Source: Rhizophagus clarus (taxonomy: Eukaryota > Glomeromycota > Glomeromycetes > Glomerales > Glomeraceae). Taken from it: a DNA stretch of 64,000 nt. Positions 33,382 through 44,616 of this stretch are shown here, piece after piece. The DNA lies in assembly GCA_015698045.1 (NCBI GenBank), contig BLAL01000239.1:124001-188000 (forward strand), written 5' to 3'. A program made the position numbers and the translations under genes. The notes below the pieces were generated by a model that saw only the letters and a list, made by a program, of their open reading frames with translations, ran no database searches and was not told where the DNA came from. The stretch's first letter is position 1. Each line of letters begins with the position of its first letter.

Positions 33382-33489
33382 CAGTGTTGGCATTTGGCCG
33401 CGGCCAAGATTTTTGGCCGTTTTGGCCACAGCCAAACGGCCAAACGGCCAATGGCCAACCCCGGCCAAACGGCCAACGTGCCAACACTG
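33382..33489. mobile_element. hAT-type MITE, 108 bp, GC-rich core of GGCCAAACGGCC repeats
   Basis: Perfect 11-bp ends CAGTGTTGGCA (33382-33392) and TGCCAACACTG (33479-33489). Perfect 8-bp target duplication TATTAATT at 33374-33381 and 33490-33497. CAGTG-starting ends plus an 8-bp duplication are diagnostic for hAT. The core is dense in TTGGCC/GGCCAAA words on both strands, as expected of subterminal transposase binding sites, and stands out as a GC-rich island in AT-rich DNA. Confidence 0.93.
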
Positions 33490-33497
33490 TATTAATT

Positions 33498-34340
33498 ACA
33501 TTTTCTAGTTAGGCGATTTCTTTGATTTCTTGGATGTAAATGCAAATGGACAGAAAAGATGTTTACGCGTAATTTGTAAACGATCCGCCAAATCTGCCAC
33601 AACAAATAATTTTAATGTAGAAAGAAGATAAGTTAAGACAAGAGAATAATTAATTTGGTTTTATCGCTTTCTACTTGGCAAAGTTATCACTTTTAGTCCT
33701 CACTTACCAGCAGTAGCAGCTCCTCCTCAATTCCTTGTAGATCCAAAACCGAGAAGGATAAAGCTTCAGGAGTTTATGAAAGTTAACGTAAATTCGAACG
33801 TTGTTCCTATGGAGGTCATAGAATAATTATTTTTTTTCATGTTAAAAGGTGGCTGCGCAATACGAGCCGTAACTTTATTAATAAAAATATAGATTAATTG
33901 ATTCTTATTATAATTTTTGGAAATTATCAAATTTTCTAACTGACGAAGATCAAGATATATAACAATTTTTAGGCTGAGTGAAATTTATTATGTATAATCA
34001 CTACTAATAAAGCGATTTATTGTTTACCACACTGCTTGTGATTATATTATTGTCAATTTATTGAAAGTTGATATTATAATATCATGCACAGTTTATCTTA
34101 TTTGATAATGTCATTTATTCATATAGTCAAGAAATAGTTGGAATACAGTATGCGAATTTGATCATTCACAATTTTTTCTCCTAAAAATTTATTAAATTTG
34201 ACTTCTATCATGTCGACAATTTTTAAAGTTACTGCGTTATTAATTTATTTTTTTCATTTAAAAATTGCTATTAAAATATTACGTACAACGTCTACAACGA
34301 TATTCTATATCCTTTCAATCACGTTATCAATAACGAACGC
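33498..34340. other. Intergenic DNA
   Basis: 33520-33640 and 33700-33800 are less AT-rich and hold short coding-like fragments that I could not assign (no complete motif). The rest is AT-rich. No gene supported. Confidence 0.4.
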
Positions 34341-34827
34341 GGGTCGCGTTTAACTCACCGACAATCACTTTACCGACAATCATTTCACCGACAAACGTTT
34401 CGCCGACAAGCGTTTCGACTACAGGATCATCTCCATATCACAATAAAATTAAATATAATTTTTTTCTTTATACAACTGTACAAGACAGCCAAAATTATTG
34501 TTATTATATAATACGAGATAGTGTGTACGTAAGAATAAATATAAAATATTAATTTATATTTTCAGATTAAATCTCCTTTTTCCAATTAGTAATGAACATA
34601 AGATTAATGTTTAAGTTTTTTTTTCCTATACCTTCTTATATTAAATATTTTTTTTTTCTAAAAAAAAAAAACTATTATATTAGCTGTAATGAGTAAAAAA
34701 GGGGAAAAAAAATGCTTTATAAAAAGAATTTTAATTTGTACCAGCGGCGATGAAATGACTGTCGATGAAACATTTATCGGTGAAACGTGTGTCAGCGAAG
34801 TGATTGTCGGTGAAATGAACCAGACCC
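34341..34827. mobile_element. Inverted-repeat element with 15-bp CACCGACAA subterminal repeats, 487 bp
   Basis: Left end GGGTCGCGTTTAACTCACCG then ACAATCACTT; right end (minus) GGGTCTGGTTCATTTCACCG then ACAATCACTT. The left side carries four imperfect 15-bp repeats of the form ACCGACAATCATTTC (about 34368-34427); the right side carries their complements (TGTCGATGAAACA, TCGGTGAAACG, TGTCGGTGAAATG; about 34757-34820). CAATAACG lies directly after the right end (34828-34835) and 5 bp before the left end (34328-34335), a possible imperfect target duplication. The central about 300 bp is AT-rich without coding. Confidence 0.75.
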
Positions 34828-35772
34828 CAATAACGCCTTGTTCCTTTTTTTTAAAAAATCTATTTCTGATTTAACAGAATGGTGATCGTTGAGTGGCCGC
34901 AAATCGCACATTATTCACTTTGACGATTTTTTTGGTGATAATCGGCCAAAATTAGACAAATTAGACCGTTCAACATTCGTTCAACATTCGTCAATTTGAA
35001 ATTTGGACGAAATGAAATATTCTGACCGGTGCTGATCCCATGCTTGCTTGCTGTTTGATAAAATTATTCGGATCTCCTTTATGAAAGAATTATCATGCTG
35101 TTCTCCTTGTACTTTGATTGTAAATCAAATTATAGCCCATCAAATGCTCTGATGTCTTTAAGAAATCAGTCTTACGATTTTATGATGGAGGACCCAAATA
35201 TTTTGGTAAGATTGATTTTCACGTTTATACTTAGTACAATACGAACACTATGAGCATTTATTCATACCATTTATGTTGATTTTTACCACCCTGAGAAGTG
35301 GATATTGTATTACTGCGGATTGGTTGTGAGAAGAAAATAATTGTTAAGTACTGATGTATCAAATAGAAATTAAATCTAGGGTTAGAATCCGTATCGAAAA
35401 ATATATAGTTGCGTACGTTTCTGCTGTATGTCTTTGAAAGTATTCGTTGTTAACGTTAAAAATACCAAAAACTATATCTAATTGCTTTTATGGAATCGTT
35501 CACAAGAAACAATGTACGAAAAATCTTATTTATTAAGCAATAAGTAAAAATATATTTAAGATATTTTATTTTATTATTTCTTTATTATTGATATTGATTA
35601 CAATGATGAAAAAGGTCGTTCTGAAAATACTTTAACTCCCAACTAAATAATGGCATTAGCGAGAATACAAATTTCATTGATATTTAATATCTTAAATTTA
35701 TTCACAAATAGTACTAAAGAGATTATATTATCAAACTCCTTATCTACCCCCTTTTTGAAGGGATAGATCAGG

Positions 35773-35853
35773 GAGAAATGCTACTTTGGGTGATCTATTA
35801 TGATCCCCTTGTAGCATAGTAGACTAGATGCCCCCATAGTAGATCTCCCCTAA
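35773..35853. repeat. Short GC-richer inverted-repeat block
   Basis: GGGAGAAATGCTACTTTGGG at the left and, on the minus strand, GGGGAGATCTACTATGGGGG at the right, about 70 percent alike by eye. It may be a very small decayed MITE. Target duplication not seen. Confidence 0.3.
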
Positions 35854-36096
35854 TATCTTCTTGCTTAACTACTTCTAATAATTCTTTCACTAATATATAT
35901 CTCTTAATTTTTAAATGCCACGCATATTAGGATAGAATTATATGAAACTTTTATTCTTTTCATAGATCAGATCTCATATTTTACACCCAATTTCAAGATG
36001 AATTTTAGATTTAAATTTCCGAAGAGATGTTCAAAACGTTAAATAGAAATCCCTCGAATTATAAAATATTTTAAGGTAAAATTATTTAGACTCGGA

Positions 36097-36116
36097 GTTA
36101 TTATAAAAGTTATATG
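36097..36116 (+). repeat. Dispersed motif GTTATTATAAAAGTTATAYG, copy 3
   Basis: See 21282-21301. Confidence 0.55.
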
Positions 36117-36119
36117 ATC

Positions 36120-39100
36120 CAAAGCACCTAAAACTCGATGTCACATAGGTGATCAGTTCATTGCACCCTTTTTATGTGATAACAGCGCTGCGCCAAGGTA
36201 AAATCAATTGAAGATCAATTGATGAGTGAGAATAAAATAGGATAAATAACCTGCATGCGAGAATGAAATGTAGTATCACCAACAGATAAATTTTTTTAAT
36301 TTACAGAGAAAGGAAATCTCAAAAGAACGCGTGCGAAGTATTTATAAAATTTAAGGATAAAATTATAAATTACAGACTTTAAATGCTCATCTTATGTACG
36401 ATGATTAGATTTATCTCAAATATAATTACAGATAAACCACGTTTTTTAACCGTACTTGAGCGGGAATACCTAATAAGTGACGTGAATTCTGCGGCAAGTA
36501 GTTTAGTACAACCGAATTTTACATTATTATATTTATATTCTTTTTTTCCTTTGAAGAAAAACAAGATGGAAAATTTTTCCGTTGATTTAAATAATAAAAG
36601 AAATGGCGTTGTTATTAACAACGACAAATATTTCTAACAAAAAAAAAATGACAATTATTATTAATAACATCTTAAATAAAAATTAGTTATCATTATTATT
36701 CATTATATTCATCATTAAAAAGAAAAAAAAAGGAAACTCATTTCTTTTTTTACTACTTTCACTTTATAATTTTATAATTCGTAAATTAGGGATCTGGATT
36801 TTTTTTTTTTTTTAAATGAAATTCAACTACGGAGTTTCAAAAATTTATTCAACTCCCATAAATAGTTTAGCAAATGGTTGTTATCAAATATTTGGCGTAT
36901 TTTATCTGTTTGGTTACTTCATGTAGGCGTATTTCATTTGATGATGTTATCAAATGTACAAGGTTAACACAAACACAATACTGCGCAACAAAATGTTGTT
37001 ACACTAACATGATACACGCGTACAAAGAATATGTTTAAATTTCAGGTTTAAGAACCTGTTTTTTTTTTTATCTTCAATTTTTATGCATGTAATTTCCGAT
37101 AAAATATGCAAATACTGCGCATTTATCTTGCACCTTAAGAAATAATTCCACGTAAATATCTTTAATTGGTGGGGATCACTTTTTTTTTGATCGGGACATT
37201 TTTTCCGAAATATTCAAAATGAAATATATTCAAATAGAAAATCTTAAATTAACATGATAAACTTGTCATTTCGTTAAATCGTTCTCTGTATTCATCTTAT
37301 TCCCGGTTTATGCCAAAGATTCGTTTCCTGAAATTTTATTCATCTCGAAAAAAGTTTCGCGTTATCAATTCATATTTTTCTCTTAAAAATCCGTATTTAA
37401 ACGGGTAAACAAATAAGTTGATAACCTTCTTTAGGATATATTTTTTTTTTTTCAAATAAGTAATTTAATACTAAACTGAGGAAAAAAAATTAATAAAAAA
37501 TCCGGAAAATGCCGATTTTATACAATAAAATATTATAAATATTTGCATACTCTTACATATTCGTACGTTCCGTTCGTATTCCGATTCATTATTGACTGAT
37601 TAAAATAGGCGTCTTTGGTACAACGATGTAAATATTAGAAAAACAATTTCATATGAATTGCTACAGTTAATTGCACAGCTTATAATTGAGCACGAGCCAT
37701 AATCTTTATCTAAACCTGCTTTTTTTTTTTATATCCCGTTTACATCTCGAGATCATTTCAATCGTTTGTTTTGATCATTATCACTTGTTAATGTGATCGA
37801 ATGGTGATATTTTTTTTTTTAATAAGAGGAAATTTTTCATTTACGCAGTAAAAAAAACGGAATAACGATACAAGTTAGGAAATTAATTATGTATGTTGTT
37901 TATCTATTTATTCTTCTTTATCAATGAACTTATATAAACTGATTAAGTTATCAATAACAGATAACAAGTTATTTTCTCGATTTTTTAATTTTAAAAACGT
38001 AATAAATTAAAATTTATAAACAAGAAAAAAAAAATAAATATTCAAAATATTAAAAAATATTCAAAATAAAGTTTTTTTTTTTATAATATCCCCCCTTTAA
38101 TACAGTATATATCACTAATATACTTAAAATAAATATCGAAAAAGATCAAAAAACGTAAAGAATATATTATAATTTTTACGCAGTAAAAATGCAATGACGA
38201 TCCTTTTATCAAAGTTTCACGAACCTGTATAGTACGCGCTTAAAAAGAACTACTATTAAAAGGTCAAAAATGGATATAATTCTATGAATTTAGTTTTTTA
38301 GGCTGTATTACAAAAATCAATTTCGGTAAAGTTTTAGATCCAAGAAATTCGACGTCGAAAAATTATCAAAATTTGATACAGGATTCGCTACAAAAGAAAA
38401 AAAAAAAAAAAAAAAATTTTTTTCTTTCCCTTTTTTTTTTTTTTTTTTGAAAAAAAAAAAAGATTCTTAATCTCGATTAACTTGAATTATCAAGAATTAT
38501 AAGATCTTCCCTTACAAATTAAGTCGTATTAAGTCGTTTTTAAAGGGGGGTTCTTAATATCTTGACGAATGCACACATGACACGTAAAAAAAATATTTTT
38601 TTTTTTGTATTTTTTGTGGTGTCATACGACCTAAACAAATAATTTTACAAGTATTTTTTCTTGAAAAAAAAAAATTTTGTGCCGTCGATCTCGTTTAATC
38701 GTCACTATATTCAACCAATAATTGTTTTGATTATATAATAATTAAATTTCAAAAAATTCCTGTCCAATATTTCGGCTAAATGTCACACAATATGATAATT
38801 CTTTCCCATTATTTTAGGTTTAGCATTTAAGAATGAATTTCTTAGATTCTATTTTATATATAATATTCGGATATTTGGGGATTAGTTAAACCAATAAAAT
38901 TTATCTTTCCTTGTGAAGTTTACCTAAACTTAACTTGTTGTGTTTCTTAAAATTGTGAAACAGGATTTTTTTTTTTTTATAAAAAGAAATATATATCTAA
39001 ATTTGACATTTGTAATAGAAATATTTTATATGTATATTTATTTGTACACAAATTTATATGCACATGTTCTCTATGTTCTTTGTTTTTTAAATCAACATTA

Positions 39101-40800
39101 ACCGATTTCAAAAGAAATGAGAGAATGAGATTACTTATTGTAATTTAATCAAAATTTAAAAGAAGACGATATCTACATTATTACAAGAAAAAAAAAAAAA
39201 AATAAAAGCGCAAGCGGTGTTATGTGACACAATGTGACACGTTGATTACGTTTCAAATCTACTCATCACATTAGGTGATAAGAGTGATTAAATGGAGATG
39301 TCTCATCAATTATAATTGGTTATCAAAGTATTTCTACTAAATTGGTTGTGATACTCTTCAATCGGATTACATGAAATCTGAAATGAATAATAATGGTAAT
39401 GATAATGATAATGATAATAATAATAGTAGTAATAATGGTAATAATAAAAAATAATTTAACAATAACTGAACTTTAATTCTCAATTTGTATGCATTGAAAT
39501 TTCTCAAATTTACTGCGTCTAAATCATTTACCGGGATTGGTTAAGTCTGGCAAGTTCAGGGATAAGTATCAGGGTTCCGTACTGGGTCATTTCCTAATCC
39601 TTTTGTTTTGAAAGAAAATTTGGAAATTACCCATGAAAAAACTTTTATAAAAAGATTAGTCTAATAAAGTTACAATGATGATATATCCGTGCAATAAACA
39701 AATAAATAATTATGTTCTCCACATTAAACGTGAAAGAATTTAGAACGTCAGATCCGCAGTAAGAATCAAGTGAATCACAATGTGATAATTTTTTCTTAGT
39801 CGCAATTTGGTTAATAACTTTGGGGAAGACTTGAGAAGACCAAAAAGATCCGAAAACAGCCGAATATTCCCGAACATAAACAATTGTTTATGAATCAGGT
39901 TAAAACATATTATGAAATTTATGAAATTAAATGGCTTAGGGCTTAGATCAAAATTCAAAAAGGGCTGAAGTTTTTTTTTTTTTCTTAATTTTATTTAAAA
40001 AAAAAAAAATAATGGTGATACATTTAAAGATTGATCTGATGTTTGATTGACTAAAAGATCGATCCTCATTATTAAAGAATGACTAGAATGATTGATAACT
40101 TAATAAAATTTGAAAATAGTTATTAAAAACGAAAAAAATATAATACTTATTACGTATATCAAGATATTCAACTTGACCTTACCCCACATGTAATATTTTC
40201 ATATGTTTATATTAATGTTTTTATTAAAAACTAGCTAAGGTCAAAATAAAAAATCTTGTGTCTTGTGTTATACATTTATTTTTTTCCACCAATGATGTAA
40301 TTTACTTACCGATCAAGGTATAATTTGATTGGCGTAAAAAAATCATTAACCGTGTTTATTAGAATAAGTGAATTTGACGTCACAAACAAAAAAATTAATA
40401 AAAAACGAAAAATTTTGATTATCTCCACGATATACGAGATATTTGATGATTCTTTACCTTTTCTCGTTTTAAGTATATTTTTTTCCCAGAGAGAAGGGCA
40501 CAAATCTTATTTTTGGCAGCACATGCATCATATAATTATTTCACGATGATGTATCTTGTTTTTTTTTTTTTAAAACGTGAAGGAAAGTTATACATATTTA
40601 TTTGCGTTTTTTGAAATTGAATAAATTGAACACAACATGTAATGCAAAATAACCTTAGTTGAAGATTGTCAAGATTTACTTTTTGTTTTTTTGTTGTTTT
40701 TATTAAATGTTAATTTTTTTTTTGTATATGACAAATTTCATTCGTATAAATGTATGTAGGTATTAACGCGAGTAATTTTATAATTGTCAAAATAAAGTCT
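36120..40800. other. Gene-poor AT-rich stretch
   Basis: Many A and T runs (for example 38396-38461, A-run then T-run then A-run) and a degenerate AATGAT/AATGGT microsatellite at about 39383-39450. Short overlapping frames on both strands at 36379-36637 and 40306-40549 have no family features. No gene or transposon terminus supported. Confidence 0.5.
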
Positions 40801-40804
40801 GTAT

Positions 40805-40890
40805 AATATCTCCAATATCTCCAATATCTCCAATATCTGTAAATATCTGTAAATTTCTGTAAATTTCTGTAAATATTTGTAAATATTGTG
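40805..40890 (+). repeat. Two adjoining short tandem repeats
   Basis: About four copies of AATATCTCC (9 bp) pass directly into about five copies of TGTAAATWTC (10 bp). Confidence 0.85.
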
Positions 40891-41204
40891 ATTATTATTT
40901 TTGTGATAACTGAGATAACTGATAATTTATTTCATCACAAGAATGAAGAATATTGAATATTCGGCAATTTCAAACTTCAAAAAACGAAAAGAAAATTTAT
41001 GATGAAATGATTGTCAATTAAATTACCACATTTTTGATTTCTTTGATATTGATCATTTAAAAAAGGACAATTAAAACTCTCGACCTTCCACAAATCTATA
41101 CTCTAATCGAACATATTTCGCCTCAGAGAAACAATTTTGTACAACTTCCGTATTACATTACATGTTTTAATGATGATATAAAAAAAATCAAAGCAATGAA
41201 AAGC

Positions 41205-41240
<36 letters not shown>
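41205..41240 (+). repeat. (AAT)n microsatellite
   Basis: About twelve uninterrupted trinucleotides. Further AAT/AAAT-rich sequence follows to 41290. Confidence 0.95.
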
Positions 41241-41244
<4 letters not shown>

Positions 41245-42549
41245 GGATGAATAAAATAAAAATAAAATAATAATAATAAAAATTTATATATATATATAAA
41301 AAAAAAAATTTTTTTTTTTTCTTTTTTTCAAACAATTAAAAAAAGAAAATTTTTTAATAAGATAACTTTTTTTTTTTTTTCTTTTTCGATACAGAAACAC
41401 AATCAAAACTAATTGTAAATCAATTACCCTTTCCATACCTTCTTTTAAGAAATGTGTGCATCCTTTATATGCAATGTTAATGAGGTGCATAAAAATAATA
41501 TGTTAATAGATAATAGCTTTTATTGTTAATATTACGTGCTTCAATTATAAATGTGTGTGATGTTGTGTAATCACCAAATTGTTTTATGTTCCATATTTTA
41601 TGTTCCAAATAATCCAAAATGTCAACAGGTGTTTATTATATGATGATTAAATTAAATGGCTGAAAAAATTGTTTATTAGCCTAATTATTTTTACTATTTT
41701 TACGGAATTTTTTTATTACACGAAAATGGTTAATGTGCAATTCATTCTAACCAGTAGGAAAAAATTTAAATTAAAATTTATGACGCAAAATATTTGAACT
41801 CGCCTAGAACTTCTCCAAATACATGAGGTGAATAGAATAATTTTCACAAATTAAATATATTAGTTGTTTATTTTTTTTTTTTTAAATTGAATAGATCATA
41901 TTAAATATGTTATTCATGTCAGATATTATATATTCATATCAGATATATGATATATCAGATGTATTTATTAATTTTAATTTTGTTTATTAAAGATAATCAA
42001 TTCGTTCTTTTTCAACTTTCAAGAATTTCCACTTTCATACTAAACTGATGTATGACAATTGTGTATATATAAATTTTAGTGTTTAAATTAAATTAATTCT
42101 ATTCTCACCCCCCTTTTAATCCTTATCTCTTTTTATGTAATGTCTCAACTTTATTTTTTTTAAAGTAGAATAATAAAGAAATATTCCAGATTACATACAC
42201 AATTTTTTTTTTCGCTTAGCTAAACAAAGCCACCGTGGTATAACATAACGAATAATGGATCAGAAAAAAAATTTCGCGAATAAGGTCATATGATCCCCAC
42301 GCACAACACTATATTTGTACAAATATGCCTTAAAAGAACAAATGAATATTAATCAAGATTGTTTAAGCAAATCTAATATGATATCATTTTGCTTTTTTTT
42401 TTTTTTTTTTTTTTTTTAACCCAACACAAATAATAAGGTTTAATAAAGTATTTTGGTGCAGGGGAAGAATAAATTTTCTTTCTAATAAGAAAATTGTAAA
42501 CAATAATGATTTTTCAATATTTAAAACATTGAAGATTTACGTCTTACAT

Positions 42550-42775
42550 ACTTAAACTTTACTATACTTACTTATTACTCTTGCTATACTTATTACTGCT
42601 ATTAGTGTTATACTTATACTTACCACTAGTCTTACTAGTTACTACTTACCACTTACTACACTTACTACTTACTACACTTACTATACTTACTACACTTGCT
42701 ATACTTTACTACATTACTTATACTTACTTATACTTATACTTACTTATACTTACCATACTTATACTTAAACTAATG
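42550..42775 (+). repeat. CTTACTATACTTAC-type cryptic simple sequence
   Basis: About 225 bp built almost only of ACTTA, CTATACTT, CTACTTAC and TTATACTT words without a fixed period. The 68-codon frame in it (42581-42787) is an artefact of the repeat. Confidence 0.85.
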
Positions 42776-42779
42776 CAAT

Positions 42780-44013
42780 ATTGGTAACTCACTAATCTAA
42801 ATACATTGATCTCTATAGTTGGTAAATAGCCTAATATTATATATTACAATGCTTTCTATGACATAATTTTAGTTATTGTTAGTCCCAAATTTATTAACCT
42901 AGTTTCCGAAATTCAATTTTTTTTTTAAGTTTAACGCCGGTTTATAAACGGGTAATTTGTATCATTATTCATATTGTTCTTAAAAAAATTGTTCTTTATC
43001 ATCAAAAAATGGAATCAATTCATAAAAAAAAGAAAGCCCACTTTTTCGCCGTTCTTGAATATATTTGTTCAAATAATAGGGGCTATCTCAAACATAAAAC
43101 AAAGGAGTTCTTTCCTTTAATCGTCGACAATAATAAAAATTCTTTCTTATTCCCAATCTAAAAATGTTAGTCTAATACGATTGATGTAACCGAAAAACGA
43201 AACTCCTACATTTGATTTCTTTATGCTAAAAAAAAAAAAATAAAATGGGGTAATTTTATTGAATCATAAGGTGATATAACTCGATTAATGTGACTGTTTG
43301 TGATATATTTTTATGTGATATGATGTGACTCATTTTAATTATTTTAATTTGACATTTTTTTGACATGTTTTACTTATTTTTTATCACTACGCTAACTTTG
43401 TATTAAAAACTCATTTAATAACCAAATGTGTGTGATTTTAATTTCGTCGATTTCTTTTCTCCTTTCATAAATTAAACGCAACTCCTTATTTAATATACTG
43501 ATTGGATTGTCTTTGACTAAAATCTATTTCCAGTAGTTCATATATATATAAATAATATATATATACACTACAGTCATTATATACAGTATTTGATCATCAT
43601 TTATTTATATTATGCGATAAATATATTTGATAACGCCACATACATATAAATTATTTTATATATTAATTGAAAAAAAAAAAAATTTTTTTTTTTTTTTTTT
43701 ACTGTACTGTAATTTTTATTTATATTGTCATGATAGGAAGCAAAATGAAATAAATAGACTTGCATTTTCTTTTTCTTCGCTTGCCAAAAAAAAAAAATTT
43801 TTTTTTCTTGAAAAAAAAAAAAACACTTATAAATAATATCCATAATTCTTTCTTACGCGAAAGCAAACAAAAAAAACAACTTTCTTCAGAGAAGAAAAAA
43901 AAAAAGTTTTTTTTTTTTTTTTTTTATAACATTTCTATATTATTATTTTTTTTTTCATTATCCTTATTTTCTTTAAAAAAAAAAAAGGTTTTTTTAATCA
44001 TTACTTTATAATA
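42780..44013. other. AT-rich upstream region of the Ser-rich gene
   Basis: Ends in several poly(A) and poly(T) runs of 10-20 nt (43668-43700, 43785-43820, 43890-43925, 43975-43990). No specific promoter element can be named. Confidence 0.4.
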
Positions 44014-44616
44014 ATGTCAGCAGACACAAAGAATATTAAGACTTCAACTTGTCTTAGACCAAAACTTTTATTAAAACCCACATCAAACCAACCAATTATA
44101 ACGACATCATCATCAATGTTTCCTCCATCCTCATCGATAGCAACTGGTGTTTTCATTTTACCGATAAAACAAAAAAATAATCGAAAAGGAAGTCGTCATT
44201 CACCAAAACATTTACGAAAACCACCATCATTTGATACGTACTTACATTCTTCAGTCTCTACACCTTCCCCATCTCATCGTGGTTATATGACAAGGACTCC
44301 TTCTTTATCCTCTTCATACTCTTCTACTTCCTCTTTAGTGGATGCGGATGAAGAAATGGTGTACGGGTATGGTTCGCCAAAATCTTCTATTTCTTCTTCA
44401 TCAGTACATCGTCATCGAAGAATCTCATCCGCTTATAAAGTTAGGTTCGCCGATGTCGGTGATGATGGTAGCAGTATTGTTAGTTCCTCAAGCAGTGTAG
44501 ATGAATGGGACGAAATGGACCTAGATGAAGAAGAGGAAGAATATATTTTTGTTTCTCGACAATCTCCACAAACTAATCATTATTTTAACTTTCATGAGAA
44601 AGGTGGCTCGACTTAA
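44014..44616 (+). CDS. Ser-rich, low-complexity protein of 200 aa, unknown function
   Basis: A single exon of 200 codons, clearly richer in C and G than its flanks and with regular codon use, so very likely a true gene. Residues 1-60 are Thr/Ser/Pro-rich; a basic patch NNRKGSRHSPKHLRKPPS is at about 54-71; Ser-rich tracts follow (SSSYSSTSSLVDADEE; SSISSSSVHRHRRISS); KVRFADVGDDG is at about 142-152; an acidic run DEMDLDEEEEE is near 168-178. There is no membrane segment, signal peptide or fold that I recognise; the protein is probably disordered. KVRF fits the RVxF docking motif for protein phosphatase 1, and RRISS/RKGS fit basophilic kinase sites, but both are short patterns. Start: first ATG after the homopolymer-rich leader. 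Stop TAA at 44614-44616. It stands alone in a long gene-poor region. Confidence 0.75.
   Translation: MSADTKNIKTSTCLRPKLLLKPTSNQPIITTSSSMFPPSSSIATGVFILPIKQKNNRKGSRHSPKHLRKPPSFDTYLHSSVSTPSPSHRGYMTRTPSLSSSYSSTSSLVDADEEMVYGYGSPKSSISSSSVHRHRRISSAYKVRFADVGDDGSSIVSSSSSVDEWDEMDLDEEEEEYIFVSRQSPQTNHYFNFHEKGGST

Noticed and set aside
33204..33512. 102-codon frame ending in NGQPRPNGQRAN-like repeats
   Set aside because: The repeat part is the GGCC-rich core of the hAT MITE; not a gene.
38390..38465. Alternating A-run, T-run, A-run as a possible hairpin terminator or element end
   Set aside because: Such homopolymer alternations occur throughout 36-52 kb and carry no further structure.
40805..41242. Short regularly spaced repeats as a CRISPR array
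   Set aside because: Units are contiguous 9-10 bp or 3 bp microsatellites without spacers, and the genome is eukaryotic.
42581..42787. Leu/Tyr-rich 68-codon frame
   Set aside because: Entirely within CTTACT-type simple sequence.
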